From CAZMFZ01 sp964565665 (GTDB taxonomy: Bacteria; Bacteroidota; Bacteroidia; Cytophagales; UBA9547), in contig CAZMFZ010000067.1 of assembly GCA_964565665.1 (NCBI GenBank), forward strand, positions 1-20,421: DNA of 20,421 nt. The letters run 5' to 3'. This document shows, piece after piece, positions 6,456-14,854 of the stretch; the first letter of the stretch is position 1, and every line of letters starts with the position of its first letter. A model generated the notes under the pieces. That model saw only the letters and a program-made list of their open reading frames with translations, searched no databases and had not been told where the DNA came from. The position numbers and the translations under genes are program-made.

Positions 6456-7421
6456 ATGGCAAAAGCAAGTGATACAGAAACATGGAAAGAAACCACCATC
6501 GACTCATTATTCGGCTACAAAATTCTAATATCAAATCATGGAAATGTGAAAAGAGTTTATTTAAACTTAGGCGAAGAAAAACCAATTCGACTAAAGTTTG
6601 ATAAAACCTCAAACAGATTAGACCTCAATAAAATATACAAAGACGAAAATGGCAATAAGAGAAAAATAGGCTATAAAAAAACGATTCATAAGCTGGTAGC
6701 GGAGCTTTTTGTAGCAAACCCCGATCAACTTCCAGAAGTAATACACATTGATAGAAATATCGCAAACAATCATTCCAGCAACCTTGCTTGGGTGAATAAA
6801 AATGAGTTTAGGGTTCATCATTCCAATTATCTCTCCCAATATTCTACCGAGAAATTACAATTCTTTGCTTCAGAAAAATTTAAAGACTTTCATAACGATC
6901 AAGTGAGGAAAAGAAAGTATGCCATTTCGAATTTTGGACGCGTAGTAATCTACACACATAAACTTGAGGAAGGATATTTCTTGAAATTCAATCAAAAAGC
7001 TAAAATTCGTACGCCATATTTGATTTTGAAGCCCGAAAACGAGACTAGTGAACGGAAAGCCCATTATGTGCATCAATTAGTAGCCACTAATTTCCTTCCT
7101 CCCAGAAAAGAAGGTGAAGTTTGTGTAATTCACCTCGACCACAACCACGAAAACAATCATTATTCTAATCTTAAATGGACAACTAAAGTCGAAAAGTATG
7201 AACATTCGAAACAAAGTCCGCGGGTGAGAGCCGTGCAAGGCGACTTGATGCAAAAAGGCAATAAACTCAGTAAAACCCAAGTAATTCACATAAAACGATT
7301 AATAGCCAAAGGTAAAACCCGTAATAAAATCATAGCCAAACAATTTGGCATATCTGAAATGTCGGTTTACCGCATCAAACGAGGCGAAGCTTGGGCTCAT
7401 GTAAAGATAGAGAATGAGTGA
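6456..7421 (+). CDS. Duplicated NUMOD4/HNH endonuclease-like protein with C-terminal HTH
   Basis: I start this 321-residue protein at the ATG at 6456, where the NUMOD4-like homology begins; an in-frame ATG at 6390 would add 22 unconvincing residues. It contains two tandem copies of a NUMOD4 plus HNH_3-like unit. Copy 1 (about 8-120) has YKILISNHGNV and IHIDRNIANNHSSNLAW; copy 2 (about 140-250) has YAISNFGRV and IHLDHNHENNHYSNLKW. Key residues repeat with a constant 129-residue offset: H97/H226, D99/D228, NN104-105/NN233-234, N109/N238 and W112/W241. A helix-turn-helix follows (about 288-310, TRNKIIAKQFGISEMSVYRIKRG). NUMOD4 and HNH_3 modules occur in homing endonucleases and phage-type nucleases. 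Whether this protein cuts DNA or acts as a regulator is unknown. It could be co-transcribed with the receptor gene 133 bp upstream. Confidence 0.8.
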   Translation: MAKASDTETWKETTIDSLFGYKILISNHGNVKRVYLNLGEEKPIRLKFDKTSNRLDLNKIYKDENGNKRKIGYKKTIHKLVAELFVANPDQLPEVIHIDRNIANNHSSNLAWVNKNEFRVHHSNYLSQYSTEKLQFFASEKFKDFHNDQVRKRKYAISNFGRVVIYTHKLEEGYFLKFNQKAKIRTPYLILKPENETSERKAHYVHQLVATNFLPPRKEGEVCVIHLDHNHENNHYSNLKWTTKVEKYEHSKQSPRVRAVQGDLMQKGNKLSKTQVIHIKRLIAKGKTRNKIIAKQFGISEMSVYRIKRGEAWAHVKIENE

Positions 7422-7506
7422 GAAAAAGGTGATGGGATAAAAGATGAAAGACATAAAATTGTAGACTTGGGGATTTGAGATAAAACATAGAGACTTTGCC
7501 TTAGCA

Positions 7507-8730
7507 TTAATATTTACCCAATAAAAAATCCCTGATATGAAGGTGCTTTACACCCAGATAATTTCCATCTGCGCCTTCATCCATTGTTACAACCAACTTG
7601 GGATAGTTGTCTTTGATTTCTAGTAAATTGCCAAATTCACGCTCTTTTGTAGCTTCATCTGTAATCAGATACGCAACTTGCACATATATTCTATCACCAC
7701 CCTTTTCGGCTATAAAATCTATCTCTTTGCTGAAGTTTTTGCCTACATATACGGTGTGGCCTGCCATGCAAAGATGTAAGTACACCATATTTTCGAGCAT
7801 TTTGCCTATATCAGTCTGTTTGTAATTTACCATTGCATTTCTCAACCCTATATCTTCAAAGAAATATTTCTGACCTATTTCAAGTCGTTTCCGACCTTGT
7901 ATTTCCATCCTCGATACTTTTGTAACAAAAAAAGCTTCTTCCAGATGATTCAAGTAATTTAGGATGATACTTGGCGATATGCTCATTCGTTGCGATTTGA
8001 GAAAGTCGCTTATGCTTTTAGCAGACACCACACTTCCAGTACTGTCTGCAAGAAGCTTTACTAGGTTTTCAAGTAATGCCACATTGCGTATTTCATGCCT
8101 TGCAACCACATCTTTAAATAAGATGGCAGCATATATATTTCTGAGATATTCAAATATAGCTCCGTCTTCAAATGGTAAATTGAGCAAATACGGCAAGCCC
8201 CCAAACCGCAAATACAGTTGAAAAGCATCGTTGCTATCGTCTAATTTATGAAATTGTAAAAACTCGACATACGAAAGTGTAAACATTCTGACAGTTATGT
8301 ACCGCCCGCTCAAAAAGGTAGCCAATTCTCCAGAAAGCAAAAAAGCATTGCTGCCTGTTATATATATATCATATTTATTCTCTGCCTGCCAGCTACGTAA
8401 GGCACGCTCAAACTCTATTATATCTTGCACTTCATCTACAAATATGTAATTCTTTTTATTTTCAACTAGTTGCGAATCAACATATTGGGCTAAATCAAGA
8501 TAGTTTTTTATGCCATCGAATTCTATAAGTTCTTTATTTATATATATGAAGTTAGCCTCTGGATTCAAGCTTTTTATATAGCTCATTATTTGAAATAGAA
8601 AAAAGCTTTTGCCAACTCTACGTTGCCCAAGTACCACTTTTATGAGATTTTTATCTATAAAGGGTAGGAGCTTTTCTAAATAGTATTTACGCGGAAAAAA
8701 ATCAGGTATTTGAAACTTAATTTTATTCAT
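7507..8730 (-). CDS. AAA_14 / DUF4143 family ATPase
   Basis: This 407-residue protein belongs to the large group of AAA ATPases with a C-terminal DUF4143 domain. The Walker A motif is GQRRVGKS (residues 35-42), Walker B is YIFVDE (95-100), a sensor-like ITGSNA lies at 124-129, and the typical LSGRYxxVRMFxLSYVEF stretch follows. The C-terminal half contains a winged-helix-like region and a nuclease-fold segment (KEIDFIAEKGGDRIYVQVAY). The usual catalytic Lys of PD-(D/E)xK enzymes is not evident there, as is often seen in this family. These proteins are widespread in bacteria and archaea, often in several copies, and their role is unclear; links to defence or toxin-antitoxin-like functions have been suggested. 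The gene is single, convergent with the HNH gene, and has a TAnnTTTG box close upstream. A near-standard length suggests that it is intact. Confidence 0.9.
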   Translation of the reverse strand: MNKIKFQIPDFFPRKYYLEKLLPFIDKNLIKVVLGQRRVGKSFFLFQIMSYIKSLNPEANFIYINKELIEFDGIKNYLDLAQYVDSQLVENKKNYIFVDEVQDIIEFERALRSWQAENKYDIYITGSNAFLLSGELATFLSGRYITVRMFTLSYVEFLQFHKLDDSNDAFQLYLRFGGLPYLLNLPFEDGAIFEYLRNIYAAILFKDVVARHEIRNVALLENLVKLLADSTGSVVSAKSISDFLKSQRMSISPSIILNYLNHLEEAFFVTKVSRMEIQGRKRLEIGQKYFFEDIGLRNAMVNYKQTDIGKMLENMVYLHLCMAGHTVYVGKNFSKEIDFIAEKGGDRIYVQVAYLITDEATKEREFGNLLEIKDNYPKLVVTMDEGADGNYLGVKHLHIRDFLLGKY

Positions 8731-8744
8731 AATTAAAATATATC

Positions 8745-8752
8745 CAAATATA
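8745..8752 (-). promoter_or_regulatory. Putative -7 box for the AAA ATPase gene
   Basis: On the minus strand this reads TATATTTG, an exact TAnnTTTG match. It sits 14 bp before the ATG at 8730, which would imply a leader of about 10 nt. No TTG at the ideal -33 distance was found; the nearest is about 26 bp upstream. The region is very AT-rich, so chance is possible. Confidence 0.35.
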
Positions 8753-8871
8753 GAAAAATATTTTAATTATATGTATTACAAAATTAATAATTAAAATTAA
8801 TGTAAATACAAACACTAAAGTGTTCAAAATTTACAAAAGTTTTAAGTATAATTAAAATTATAATTAATTAA

Positions 8872-8885
8872 TGAGTGAATACTCA
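8872..8885 (-). terminator. Weak hairpin after nadE
   Basis: On the minus strand TGAGT-ATTC-ACTCA forms a 5-bp stem with a 4-nt loop directly after the nadE stop codon, followed by TTAATTAATTATAATTTT. It could serve as a weak terminator. Confidence 0.35.
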
Positions 8886-8888
8886 ACC

Positions 8889-10754
8889 CTAGTTTAATAG
8901 AATTAATTCCTCCTCAAACCCACCACTCAGTATCGGGAACCGACACCAAGTACGAGAATCTACATTGTGTTCATCTACATGGAAAGATGGGGCTAGGCGT
9001 TCGCGCTTCCACTGGTTACGGCTCCAAAGTTTAAAAAATTTCTTGATATGGGATTTTAATATTTGTTCATCTTCCAATTGGCTATACTTAAGAATTTCAA
9101 ATACTTCTAGTGGTGATTTCCATTGCCTAATAGCCAATTTTTCAATTTCATTTAGAATATAATAAGGCATCAAATCGCTCTCATCTGTCTGAACTTTTTC
9201 AAGTGGTCGCAATTCTGCGGTTGGTTCTAATGTGTTCACTTCATGCAAACCTGCATAACCCAATTCCTTTTCAGCCCAAAGCAACCACTTGATAATGAAT
9301 GATTTATCTACACCTGCTATAGGGGAAATGCTGCCTGAAGTATCGCCATCCATAGTGCAATAGCCCACATCTCCCTCGCTTCTGTTGGAAGTAGCAATGA
9401 GTAAAGCGTTTTTGATATTAGCCATCATCCAGATAATTGGGCTTCTGCTTCTAGCCTGAATGTTCTGCAAAGCCAAATCATCTGTTTTCCAATCTAGCTT
9501 TCGATTCAAGGCATTTTCTATTTCAAAAGTATAGGCAGAAACTTCCTTATCTATTTTCCAATCGAAAAAGGTAGCTCCTATACTTTCAGCTAGGTTTTTG
9601 GCAGATAAAAATGTGAGTTGAGATGAATTTTTTGTGCCTTGATATACACAAGTGAGAAAATGTTTTGTGATTTCTACAATATTTACTTCTGATATATTGG
9701 AATTTAACAAATGATCAAACCCGGCTTTTCTCAAAAAATAGTCTCTTCCCAACTCTTTTAAACCTATTTTCACCATTTCAGCCACCATTACTGCACAGCA
9801 GCCGCTGTCTGCACCGCCACTAAGGGACAATACATAGCCTTTGCTTCTGCTTTTTCGCATATAATCGAACAATGCCAAAGGTAAAACTGTGGAAAATTCC
9901 AATTCTTTTGATAAAAAGGGAGCAATTTCGGAAGTGCCTTTGCTAATATTATGGTCTAGAATATCTATCTCGGCAACCTGTACATTAAAATTTTGAAAGG
10001 AAAATAAAGCGTTGCGGTTCAACAACCTCCCTCTTTGGGCAATTAGTATTTCACCATCATATATGGCTCTTCCTGCCTCATTTCCCAATAAATTGGAGAA
10101 AACATAAGTACACTCAAACTCCTTAGAGCCTTTAATTACAAGTTCATCGTGCCTAATATGAGTTTTACCAAAGGAAAAATGGCTTGCACTAGGGTTCAAA
10201 ATCAAATCTACGCCTCGCATTTTGTGTTTATAACCAGGTCTTTCTTCTTTTCGCCATGAATCTTCGCAAATTTCAAAGCCTATTTTTATGCCATTTACTT
10301 CAAAAATAACATCGCCCAAGGGAACTGAAATGCCATTGCCAATAGGGAAATTATAAACAGAAATCCATTTCCAAGGGTTGAACCACCTGGTTTCGTAATG
10401 TACGCCATCGTTTGCCAAAAACTGTTTGGCATAAAAACCTTTTATTTCTTTATTGTGAATTAGGCAAGCACAGTTATAATTTTTGCCTTCAAATTTTATA
10501 GGTAAGCCTAGTGCAACAGTAATATCGTAGCAGTATTCCTTAATTTCCAATAGCTTCTTAAATGCTTTTTCATAAAGCCAATCGCTCAGAAATAAATCTT
10601 CGCAGCCGTAGCCTGTAATGCAAAGCTCTGGCAGACAAAGAATTTCAACCCCATTCAATCTGCCGTATTCAATAGCATAAATTATATTTTGTTTATTCCC
10701 CTCCCAATCAATAGGGGTTTGGTTAAGGCAAGCACCAGCAACAGTAAATTTCAA
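8889..10754 (-). CDS. nadE: Glutamine-dependent NAD(+) synthetase
   Basis: This 621-residue enzyme makes NAD+ from nicotinic acid adenine dinucleotide, ATP and glutamine in the cytoplasm. The N-terminal half is a nitrilase-fold glutaminase with its catalytic triad visible as E43 (LPELCITGYG), K110 (GFYAKQFL) and C163 (GFEICEDSW). The C-terminal half is the synthetase domain with the ATP-pyrophosphatase P-loop SGGADS at 312-317. Further downstream lie the conserved stretches SRSPIIWMMAN, LLIATSNRSEGDVGYCTMDGD and PTAELRP. The length fits the long, two-domain NadE form. The ATG at 10754 is followed at once by the typical KFTVAGACLNQTPIDWEGN. The gene is divergent from rlmD, with 123 bp between the start codons, and is probably monocistronic. 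Confidence 0.96.
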   Translation of the reverse strand: MKFTVAGACLNQTPIDWEGNKQNIIYAIEYGRLNGVEILCLPELCITGYGCEDLFLSDWLYEKAFKKLLEIKEYCYDITVALGLPIKFEGKNYNCACLIHNKEIKGFYAKQFLANDGVHYETRWFNPWKWISVYNFPIGNGISVPLGDVIFEVNGIKIGFEICEDSWRKEERPGYKHKMRGVDLILNPSASHFSFGKTHIRHDELVIKGSKEFECTYVFSNLLGNEAGRAIYDGEILIAQRGRLLNRNALFSFQNFNVQVAEIDILDHNISKGTSEIAPFLSKELEFSTVLPLALFDYMRKSRSKGYVLSLSGGADSGCCAVMVAEMVKIGLKELGRDYFLRKAGFDHLLNSNISEVNIVEITKHFLTCVYQGTKNSSQLTFLSAKNLAESIGATFFDWKIDKEVSAYTFEIENALNRKLDWKTDDLALQNIQARSRSPIIWMMANIKNALLIATSNRSEGDVGYCTMDGDTSGSISPIAGVDKSFIIKWLLWAEKELGYAGLHEVNTLEPTAELRPLEKVQTDESDLMPYYILNEIEKLAIRQWKSPLEVFEILKYSQLEDEQILKSHIKKFFKLWSRNQWKRERLAPSFHVDEHNVDSRTWCRFPILSGGFEEELILLN

Positions 10755-10877
10755 TACTTTTTGGAGTTAAATTCTGGATACTAAAATAAGAAAAATAATT
10801 TGAATGGGACAGGAATTGGCCGAGGAATGGATAATTGGGAACACGAAACCACATATTATTAATTAAATTGCAGCCGA

Positions 10878-12275
10878 ATGAAGAATTACGGTCAAATAAT
10901 AGAAAATGTATCCATTTTAGAAATGGCTGCAGAGGGAAAGTGCGTAGCGAAAGTAGATGGAATGGTTGTTTTCGTACATGGAGTGGCTCCTGGCGATGTT
11001 GCAGATGTTAAATTGATAAAACGGGATAAGAAATTTTACGAAGCTGTGCCTGTTCATTTTCATACTTATTCCAATTTGAGAAGTGAACCTTTTTGTCAGC
11101 ATTTTGGAGTGTGTGGTGGTTGTAAATGGCAGCATTTGGGCTACGAAACCCAACTTAATTTCAAGCACAAACAAGTAAAAGATGCTTTAGAACGCATTGC
11201 AAAAGTGGCAATTCCTGAAATTAGACCAATATTGGGTTCAAATGATACCACCTATTACCGCAACAAACTAGAATATACATTTTCAAATCAACGTTGGTTG
11301 GAAAATGGGGAGCGTGAGGTGGAAAATAAAGAGAACAATGGGCTGGGCTTTCATATTCCAGGCAGGTTTGATAAAATATTAAATATTGAAAAATGTTATT
11401 TGCAAACCGACCCTTCCAATAGCATTAGGAATGGATTGCGTGAATTTTGCCTTCAAAACCAGTTCGGCTTTTTTGATATTCGCAAGCAAGAAGGATTGAT
11501 GCGAAATCTCATTATTCGCATTGCTTCTGAAAGTGAAATAATGGTAATCGTTCAGTTTTTTTATGAGGATAAGGAATCTATTGGATTGATAATGAATTAT
11601 TTAAAAAATAGTTTTCCTCAAATTTCTTCTTTATTATTTATAGTAAATTCCAAAGGAAACGACACTATCTTCGACCAAAACATAATTACATTTTCAGGCA
11701 AAGACCATATAGTAGAGCAAATGGAAGGCTTAAAATTTAGAGTTGGCCCCAAATCGTTTTACCAAACCAATTCAAATCAAGCCTTCGAACTTTACAAAAT
11801 TACCCGCCAAATGGCTGACATACAGCCTAATGATATAGTTTACGATTTATATACAGGCACGGGAACCATTGCGAATTTTGTAGCAAAACAAGCTCAAAAA
11901 GTAATAGGTGTAGAATACATAGAAATGGCCATTGAAGATGCCAAAGTCAATTCGCAAATCAATGGTATAGAAAATACCTCTTTTTTTGCGGGAGATATGG
12001 CAAAAGTGTTGAATGATGATTTTATCAAAAAAAATGGTAAGCCTGATGTGGTTATTACTGACCCGCCTAGGGCAGGAATGGATGAAAAAGTAGTGCAAAT
12101 GCTGCTAAAAATTGAATCAAAAAGTATAGTATATGTGAGTTGCAACCCTGCCACTCAAGCACGAGATTTGGCCATACTAGATGCTAAATATGAAATACGA
12201 GACGTGCAACCTGTAGATATGTTCCCTCATACCCATCATGTAGAAAATATTGTAAAACTAGAATTGAAGAAATAG
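10878..12275 (+). CDS. rlmD: 23S rRNA (uracil-C5)-methyltransferase, RlmD type
   Basis: This 465-residue enzyme belongs to the RumA/TrmA family, which methylates carbon 5 of a uridine in RNA; RlmD acts on U1939 (E. coli numbering) of 23S rRNA. The N-terminus is a TRAM-like RNA-binding domain (residues 1-60). Four cysteines suited to bind a 4Fe-4S cluster are visible: C73, C79, C82 and C173. The SAM-binding motif is VYDLYTGTGTIANF (321-334), and DPPRAGMDEKVV (395-406) follows. The catalytic nucleophile is C422 in SCNPAT and the base is E456 in HTHHVE. In this phylum the paralog specificity (U747 versus U1939) is not certain from sequence alone, so the exact site is an inference. The next gene starts 5 bp after its stop codon, so the two are co-transcribed. 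Confidence 0.92.
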   Translation: MKNYGQIIENVSILEMAAEGKCVAKVDGMVVFVHGVAPGDVADVKLIKRDKKFYEAVPVHFHTYSNLRSEPFCQHFGVCGGCKWQHLGYETQLNFKHKQVKDALERIAKVAIPEIRPILGSNDTTYYRNKLEYTFSNQRWLENGEREVENKENNGLGFHIPGRFDKILNIEKCYLQTDPSNSIRNGLREFCLQNQFGFFDIRKQEGLMRNLIIRIASESEIMVIVQFFYEDKESIGLIMNYLKNSFPQISSLLFIVNSKGNDTIFDQNIITFSGKDHIVEQMEGLKFRVGPKSFYQTNSNQAFELYKITRQMADIQPNDIVYDLYTGTGTIANFVAKQAQKVIGVEYIEMAIEDAKVNSQINGIENTSFFAGDMAKVLNDDFIKKNGKPDVVITDPPRAGMDEKVVQMLLKIESKSIVYVSCNPATQARDLAILDAKYEIRDVQPVDMFPHTHHVENIVKLELKK

Positions 12276-12280
12276 AAACT

Positions 12281-12682
12281 ATGGAAAATGATAAAATAGA
12301 CTACGAACCCGATTTTGTAGATGGCAGATATTTGGGGGCAATAAGCTCTGATTTTGTAAAAATTTCAGATAATATTAAGGAAGCCTCCTACATGATAAGG
12401 GAGCGGAAAATATCTCAATTTCCAATATTTCCTATATCAAAAGTAGATATTGCAATTGGAAAATTGCTTTATGGTAAATTTGAATTTGATACCGACTGGA
12501 ACTATTATGCTTCTATGCTAGAAGAATTTACCCAACGCAAATTGGTAGATGAGGAAATGCTAGAAGAATTTCAAAGCACCTACAAAAACCCTGATGAATA
12601 TTGCTGTTTATTTGTGGTAGATGAAGATTTTGTGAATTTTGTATTCATGCCCTACCCAGAAGAATCTGAAAATGTAGAATAA
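12281..12682 (+). CDS. Small conserved protein co-transcribed with rlmD
   Basis: This 133-residue acidic protein has no signal peptide or membrane segment and should be cytoplasmic. Notable stretches are FVKISDNIKEASYMIRER, FPIFPISK (residues about 46-53), DWNYYASMLEEFTQRKLVD and DEYCCLFVVDEDFVNFVFMPYPEE near the C-terminus. The WNYYASxLEEF and CLFVVDxxFxNFVFxPYPE patterns resemble a conserved Bacteroidota hypothetical family that I recognise but cannot name, and I know of no assigned function. It starts 5 bp after the rlmD stop codon, which argues for one operon, and it ends 14 bp from the convergent outer-membrane protein gene. A role linked to rRNA modification is only suggested by position. 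Confidence 0.8.
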   Translation: MENDKIDYEPDFVDGRYLGAISSDFVKISDNIKEASYMIRERKISQFPIFPISKVDIAIGKLLYGKFEFDTDWNYYASMLEEFTQRKLVDEEMLEEFQSTYKNPDEYCCLFVVDEDFVNFVFMPYPEESENVE

Positions 12683-12696
12683 AATTGAAACCAACT

Positions 12697-13998
12697 TTAT
12701 TCTATTTTATATCTTACAAACCAACGGTCGTTTACATTCAACCCAATGAAAAATCTGATATAGTTTTCTTCCACTACGTTGTTGGCAGTAGTACCTCTTC
12801 TCCCCACTGCTACAGCCAAATTCATCATACCAATTCCACCCTTTCCTACAGGCAAACCTAAGCCTAAAGTTGCACCCATATCGTTGATTTGCGTGCCTCT
12901 AATATTCAATGGCGTTTGGTTGTAATAGCCCCCAGCACGGTAAACAACACGTTTCAGATAGCCTCTTATGGCATCGTAATTGGGTATAAACTCTGTGCCT
13001 ATCGTTACTTTATGCCCAGAGGTAAACACATTTATAGGTGCGAAACTTTTGTATTGGCTATAATCGGTAAAAGCGTAATCTACAGCCACATTCCACCTGT
13101 TTAGCTTCTCAAAGTTAAATCCAAAAGTGTATACCGAAGGCAGTTTCGCACTTTGTTTGTCTTCAGATACAGTATCGGAATATATGGCATATCCATCGTA
13201 GTCCGAAGTTAAATTATTGGAATTGATGCTGCTTATAAGCTCTCTTTTGGTTGTGATATTTTGATTAAAAGTACCTGTAGCTCCCATGCCAATGGCGTAT
13301 TTGGTCGATATTAATTTGTGATAGCCTAGGCCAAGTTTAAAATCAACAAATCGGTAAACTTCTTTGGCATTAATAACTGTTTTTGTAAAAGGATTTTCTA
13401 AAAACCCATTATTATAGTTTTGCGCTACTTCCTCTATTTTTCTATTGATAGTGCCTAATACAAAGGAAGTGGTAAGCCCCAAAGAGAAACCTTTAGGCAA
13501 TTTTACTGCATTTGTAATGAAAACCTGGTTGAGTCCGCCATCTAAAAAAGTATAATTTGTAACAGAAGCCGAATCTATTCCTGAAACAGACGATACCGTT
13601 CTGAATCTGGTATTGGCATTAGAATAAGGGGCAATGCCTGCCACAATCGTCCAATTTTTAGCAGAAATTGGAATTAAGAGTGCCAAATAATTAATGTTTC
13701 CGCTTAATATTTGTTGGTTTTTGGTTGAAGATTTTAAGTTGAGGTTTTGCCCGTAAAATCCACCCTCGAAAATCACATATTGACGACTGTAGGCCGCACT
13801 TGCTGGGTTTTTAAAGTTTATCTGGTAAGGATTTACAAGGCTTGTACCTGTGCCACCCATGCCTTCTAGTCGAGTATTAGCGAGTGTTTCTACATCACCG
13901 TATCCAAATTGTGCGTAAGGTGTTTGGCTAATTCCCTGAGCGTATAATAATTGTGAAGCCCCAAGCCACACCAAAAGTATTTCAAGCCTAATGTGCAT
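12697..13998 (-). CDS. Outer-membrane beta-barrel protein
   Basis: This 433-residue protein starts with a signal peptide (MHIRLEILLVWLGASQLLYAQ). The rest has alternating hydrophobic and polar strands typical of a beta barrel, together with motifs common in FadL/OmpP1-like proteins of this phylum: RLEGMGGTGTSL and QINFKNPASAA near the mature N-terminus, and a C-terminal strand ending in WFVRYKIE. It probably sits in the outer membrane; substrate and function are unknown. Its ATG at 13998 overlaps the end of coaX by 11 bp, so it is translated from the same mRNA. It is convergent with the gene ending at 12682, leaving only 14 bp between stops. Confidence 0.85.
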   Translation of the reverse strand: MHIRLEILLVWLGASQLLYAQGISQTPYAQFGYGDVETLANTRLEGMGGTGTSLVNPYQINFKNPASAAYSRQYVIFEGGFYGQNLNLKSSTKNQQILSGNINYLALLIPISAKNWTIVAGIAPYSNANTRFRTVSSVSGIDSASVTNYTFLDGGLNQVFITNAVKLPKGFSLGLTTSFVLGTINRKIEEVAQNYNNGFLENPFTKTVINAKEVYRFVDFKLGLGYHKLISTKYAIGMGATGTFNQNITTKRELISSINSNNLTSDYDGYAIYSDTVSEDKQSAKLPSVYTFGFNFEKLNRWNVAVDYAFTDYSQYKSFAPINVFTSGHKVTIGTEFIPNYDAIRGYLKRVVYRAGGYYNQTPLNIRGTQINDMGATLGLGLPVGKGGIGMMNLAVAVGRRGTTANNVVEENYIRFFIGLNVNDRWFVRYKIE

Positions 13999-14710
13999 TA
14001 TGTAATATGATTCTGTTAAGCCCCAGCAACACTAGTTCTGGATGTGCAAAGATGGGGTGTTTTATCCTACTTTCAAAAAATGTGTAATCGCCACCACACA
14101 TCAGCACTTTGAGGTTTTCAAAACGTGAAGTATAGCTTTCTATTATGCCCTCTACTTCATTCTTTATTCCGTTGAAAACGCCCGAAAGTATGGCATCGTA
14201 AGTAGTTTGCCCCAACAATTCTGCCTTAACATCTAATTGCGTACTAATTAATGGCAATTTTGAGGTATAATGCTGAAGTGCTTTAAATCTCATATTAATT
14301 CCAAGCGAAATGCTGCCACCGAGATACTGTCCAATTTTATCTACATAATCGTATTTTAAACAAGTACCAGCATCTATTACCAAGCAATTTTGATTTGGAA
14401 ACAGATAATTTGCCCCGATTACAGCTGCCAATCTGTCCATACCTAATGTTTGGGGAGTTTGATACAAATTTGTAATCGGTATCGGAGTATTGAAATCAAG
14501 CCTCGTTAATCGCGATTTATTTTCTATCAAATTCACAATGTGTGTAGCCTCTTGGTTCACGGAACACAGCATAATGGGAGCATCAATATAGGTATTCGAA
14601 AGCTTAATAAGCTCGAAATATTCTATAGTATGGTAGTAATGTACCAATATATTACCATTGAAAATAGCTGCTTTGGCGTGGGTATTTCCAAAATCTATGG
14701 CTAACTGCAT
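13988..14710 (-). CDS. coaX: Type III pantothenate kinase
   Basis: This 240-residue enzyme phosphorylates pantothenate, the first step of coenzyme A synthesis, in the cytoplasm. It shows the ASKHA-fold motifs of the CoaX family in order: DFGNT (residues 6-10, phosphate binding), GMDRLAA (90-96), DAGT (113-116) and GGSISLGINMR (131-141), where the family more often has GGxIxPG. The length is slightly below the usual 250-260 residues, with no gap in the motifs. A TAnnTTTG box lies upstream at 14727-14734 on the minus strand. The outer-membrane protein gene downstream overlaps its end by 11 bp, so the two form an operon. Confidence 0.95.
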   Translation of the reverse strand: MQLAIDFGNTHAKAAIFNGNILVHYYHTIEYFELIKLSNTYIDAPIMLCSVNQEATHIVNLIENKSRLTRLDFNTPIPITNLYQTPQTLGMDRLAAVIGANYLFPNQNCLVIDAGTCLKYDYVDKIGQYLGGSISLGINMRFKALQHYTSKLPLISTQLDVKAELLGQTTYDAILSGVFNGIKNEVEGIIESYTSRFENLKVLMCGGDYTFFESRIKHPIFAHPELVLLGLNRIILHNAH

Positions 14711-14726
14711 TGCTGATATCTAGTTT

Positions 14727-14734
14727 CAAAATTA
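14727..14734 (-). promoter_or_regulatory. Putative -7 box for the coaX operon
   Basis: On the minus strand this reads TAATTTTG, an exact TAnnTTTG match, 16 bp before the coaX ATG. No TTG was found at the usual -33 distance, so only the -7 element is supported. Confidence 0.35.
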
Positions 14735-14793
14735 TAAGGTGCGTACTAATAAACTACTTGAAACTCAATCTAAAGATTTTTTAGTGAATCGTA

Positions 14794-14826
14794 TTGATAG
14801 ATTTCTTGCTGTTATTTATATATTTG
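14794..14826 (+). promoter_or_regulatory. Putative promoter of the two-component operon
   Basis: TTG at 14794-14796 and TATATTTG at 14819-14826 match the Bacteroidota TTG / TAnnTTTG consensus with a 22-bp spacer. The -7 box lies 28 bp before the response-regulator ATG, which gives a leader of about 20 nt. Confidence 0.5.
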
Positions 14827-14854
14827 CTAAAGTAACAAAATCAACCTAAATCTG

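Noticed and set aside
8731..8888. Possible small RNA or repeat in the AT-rich gap, including the palindrome AACACTAAAGTGTT at 8811-8824
   Set aside because: The palindrome is short, no promoter-terminator pair frames it, and the AT richness makes such matches likely by chance.
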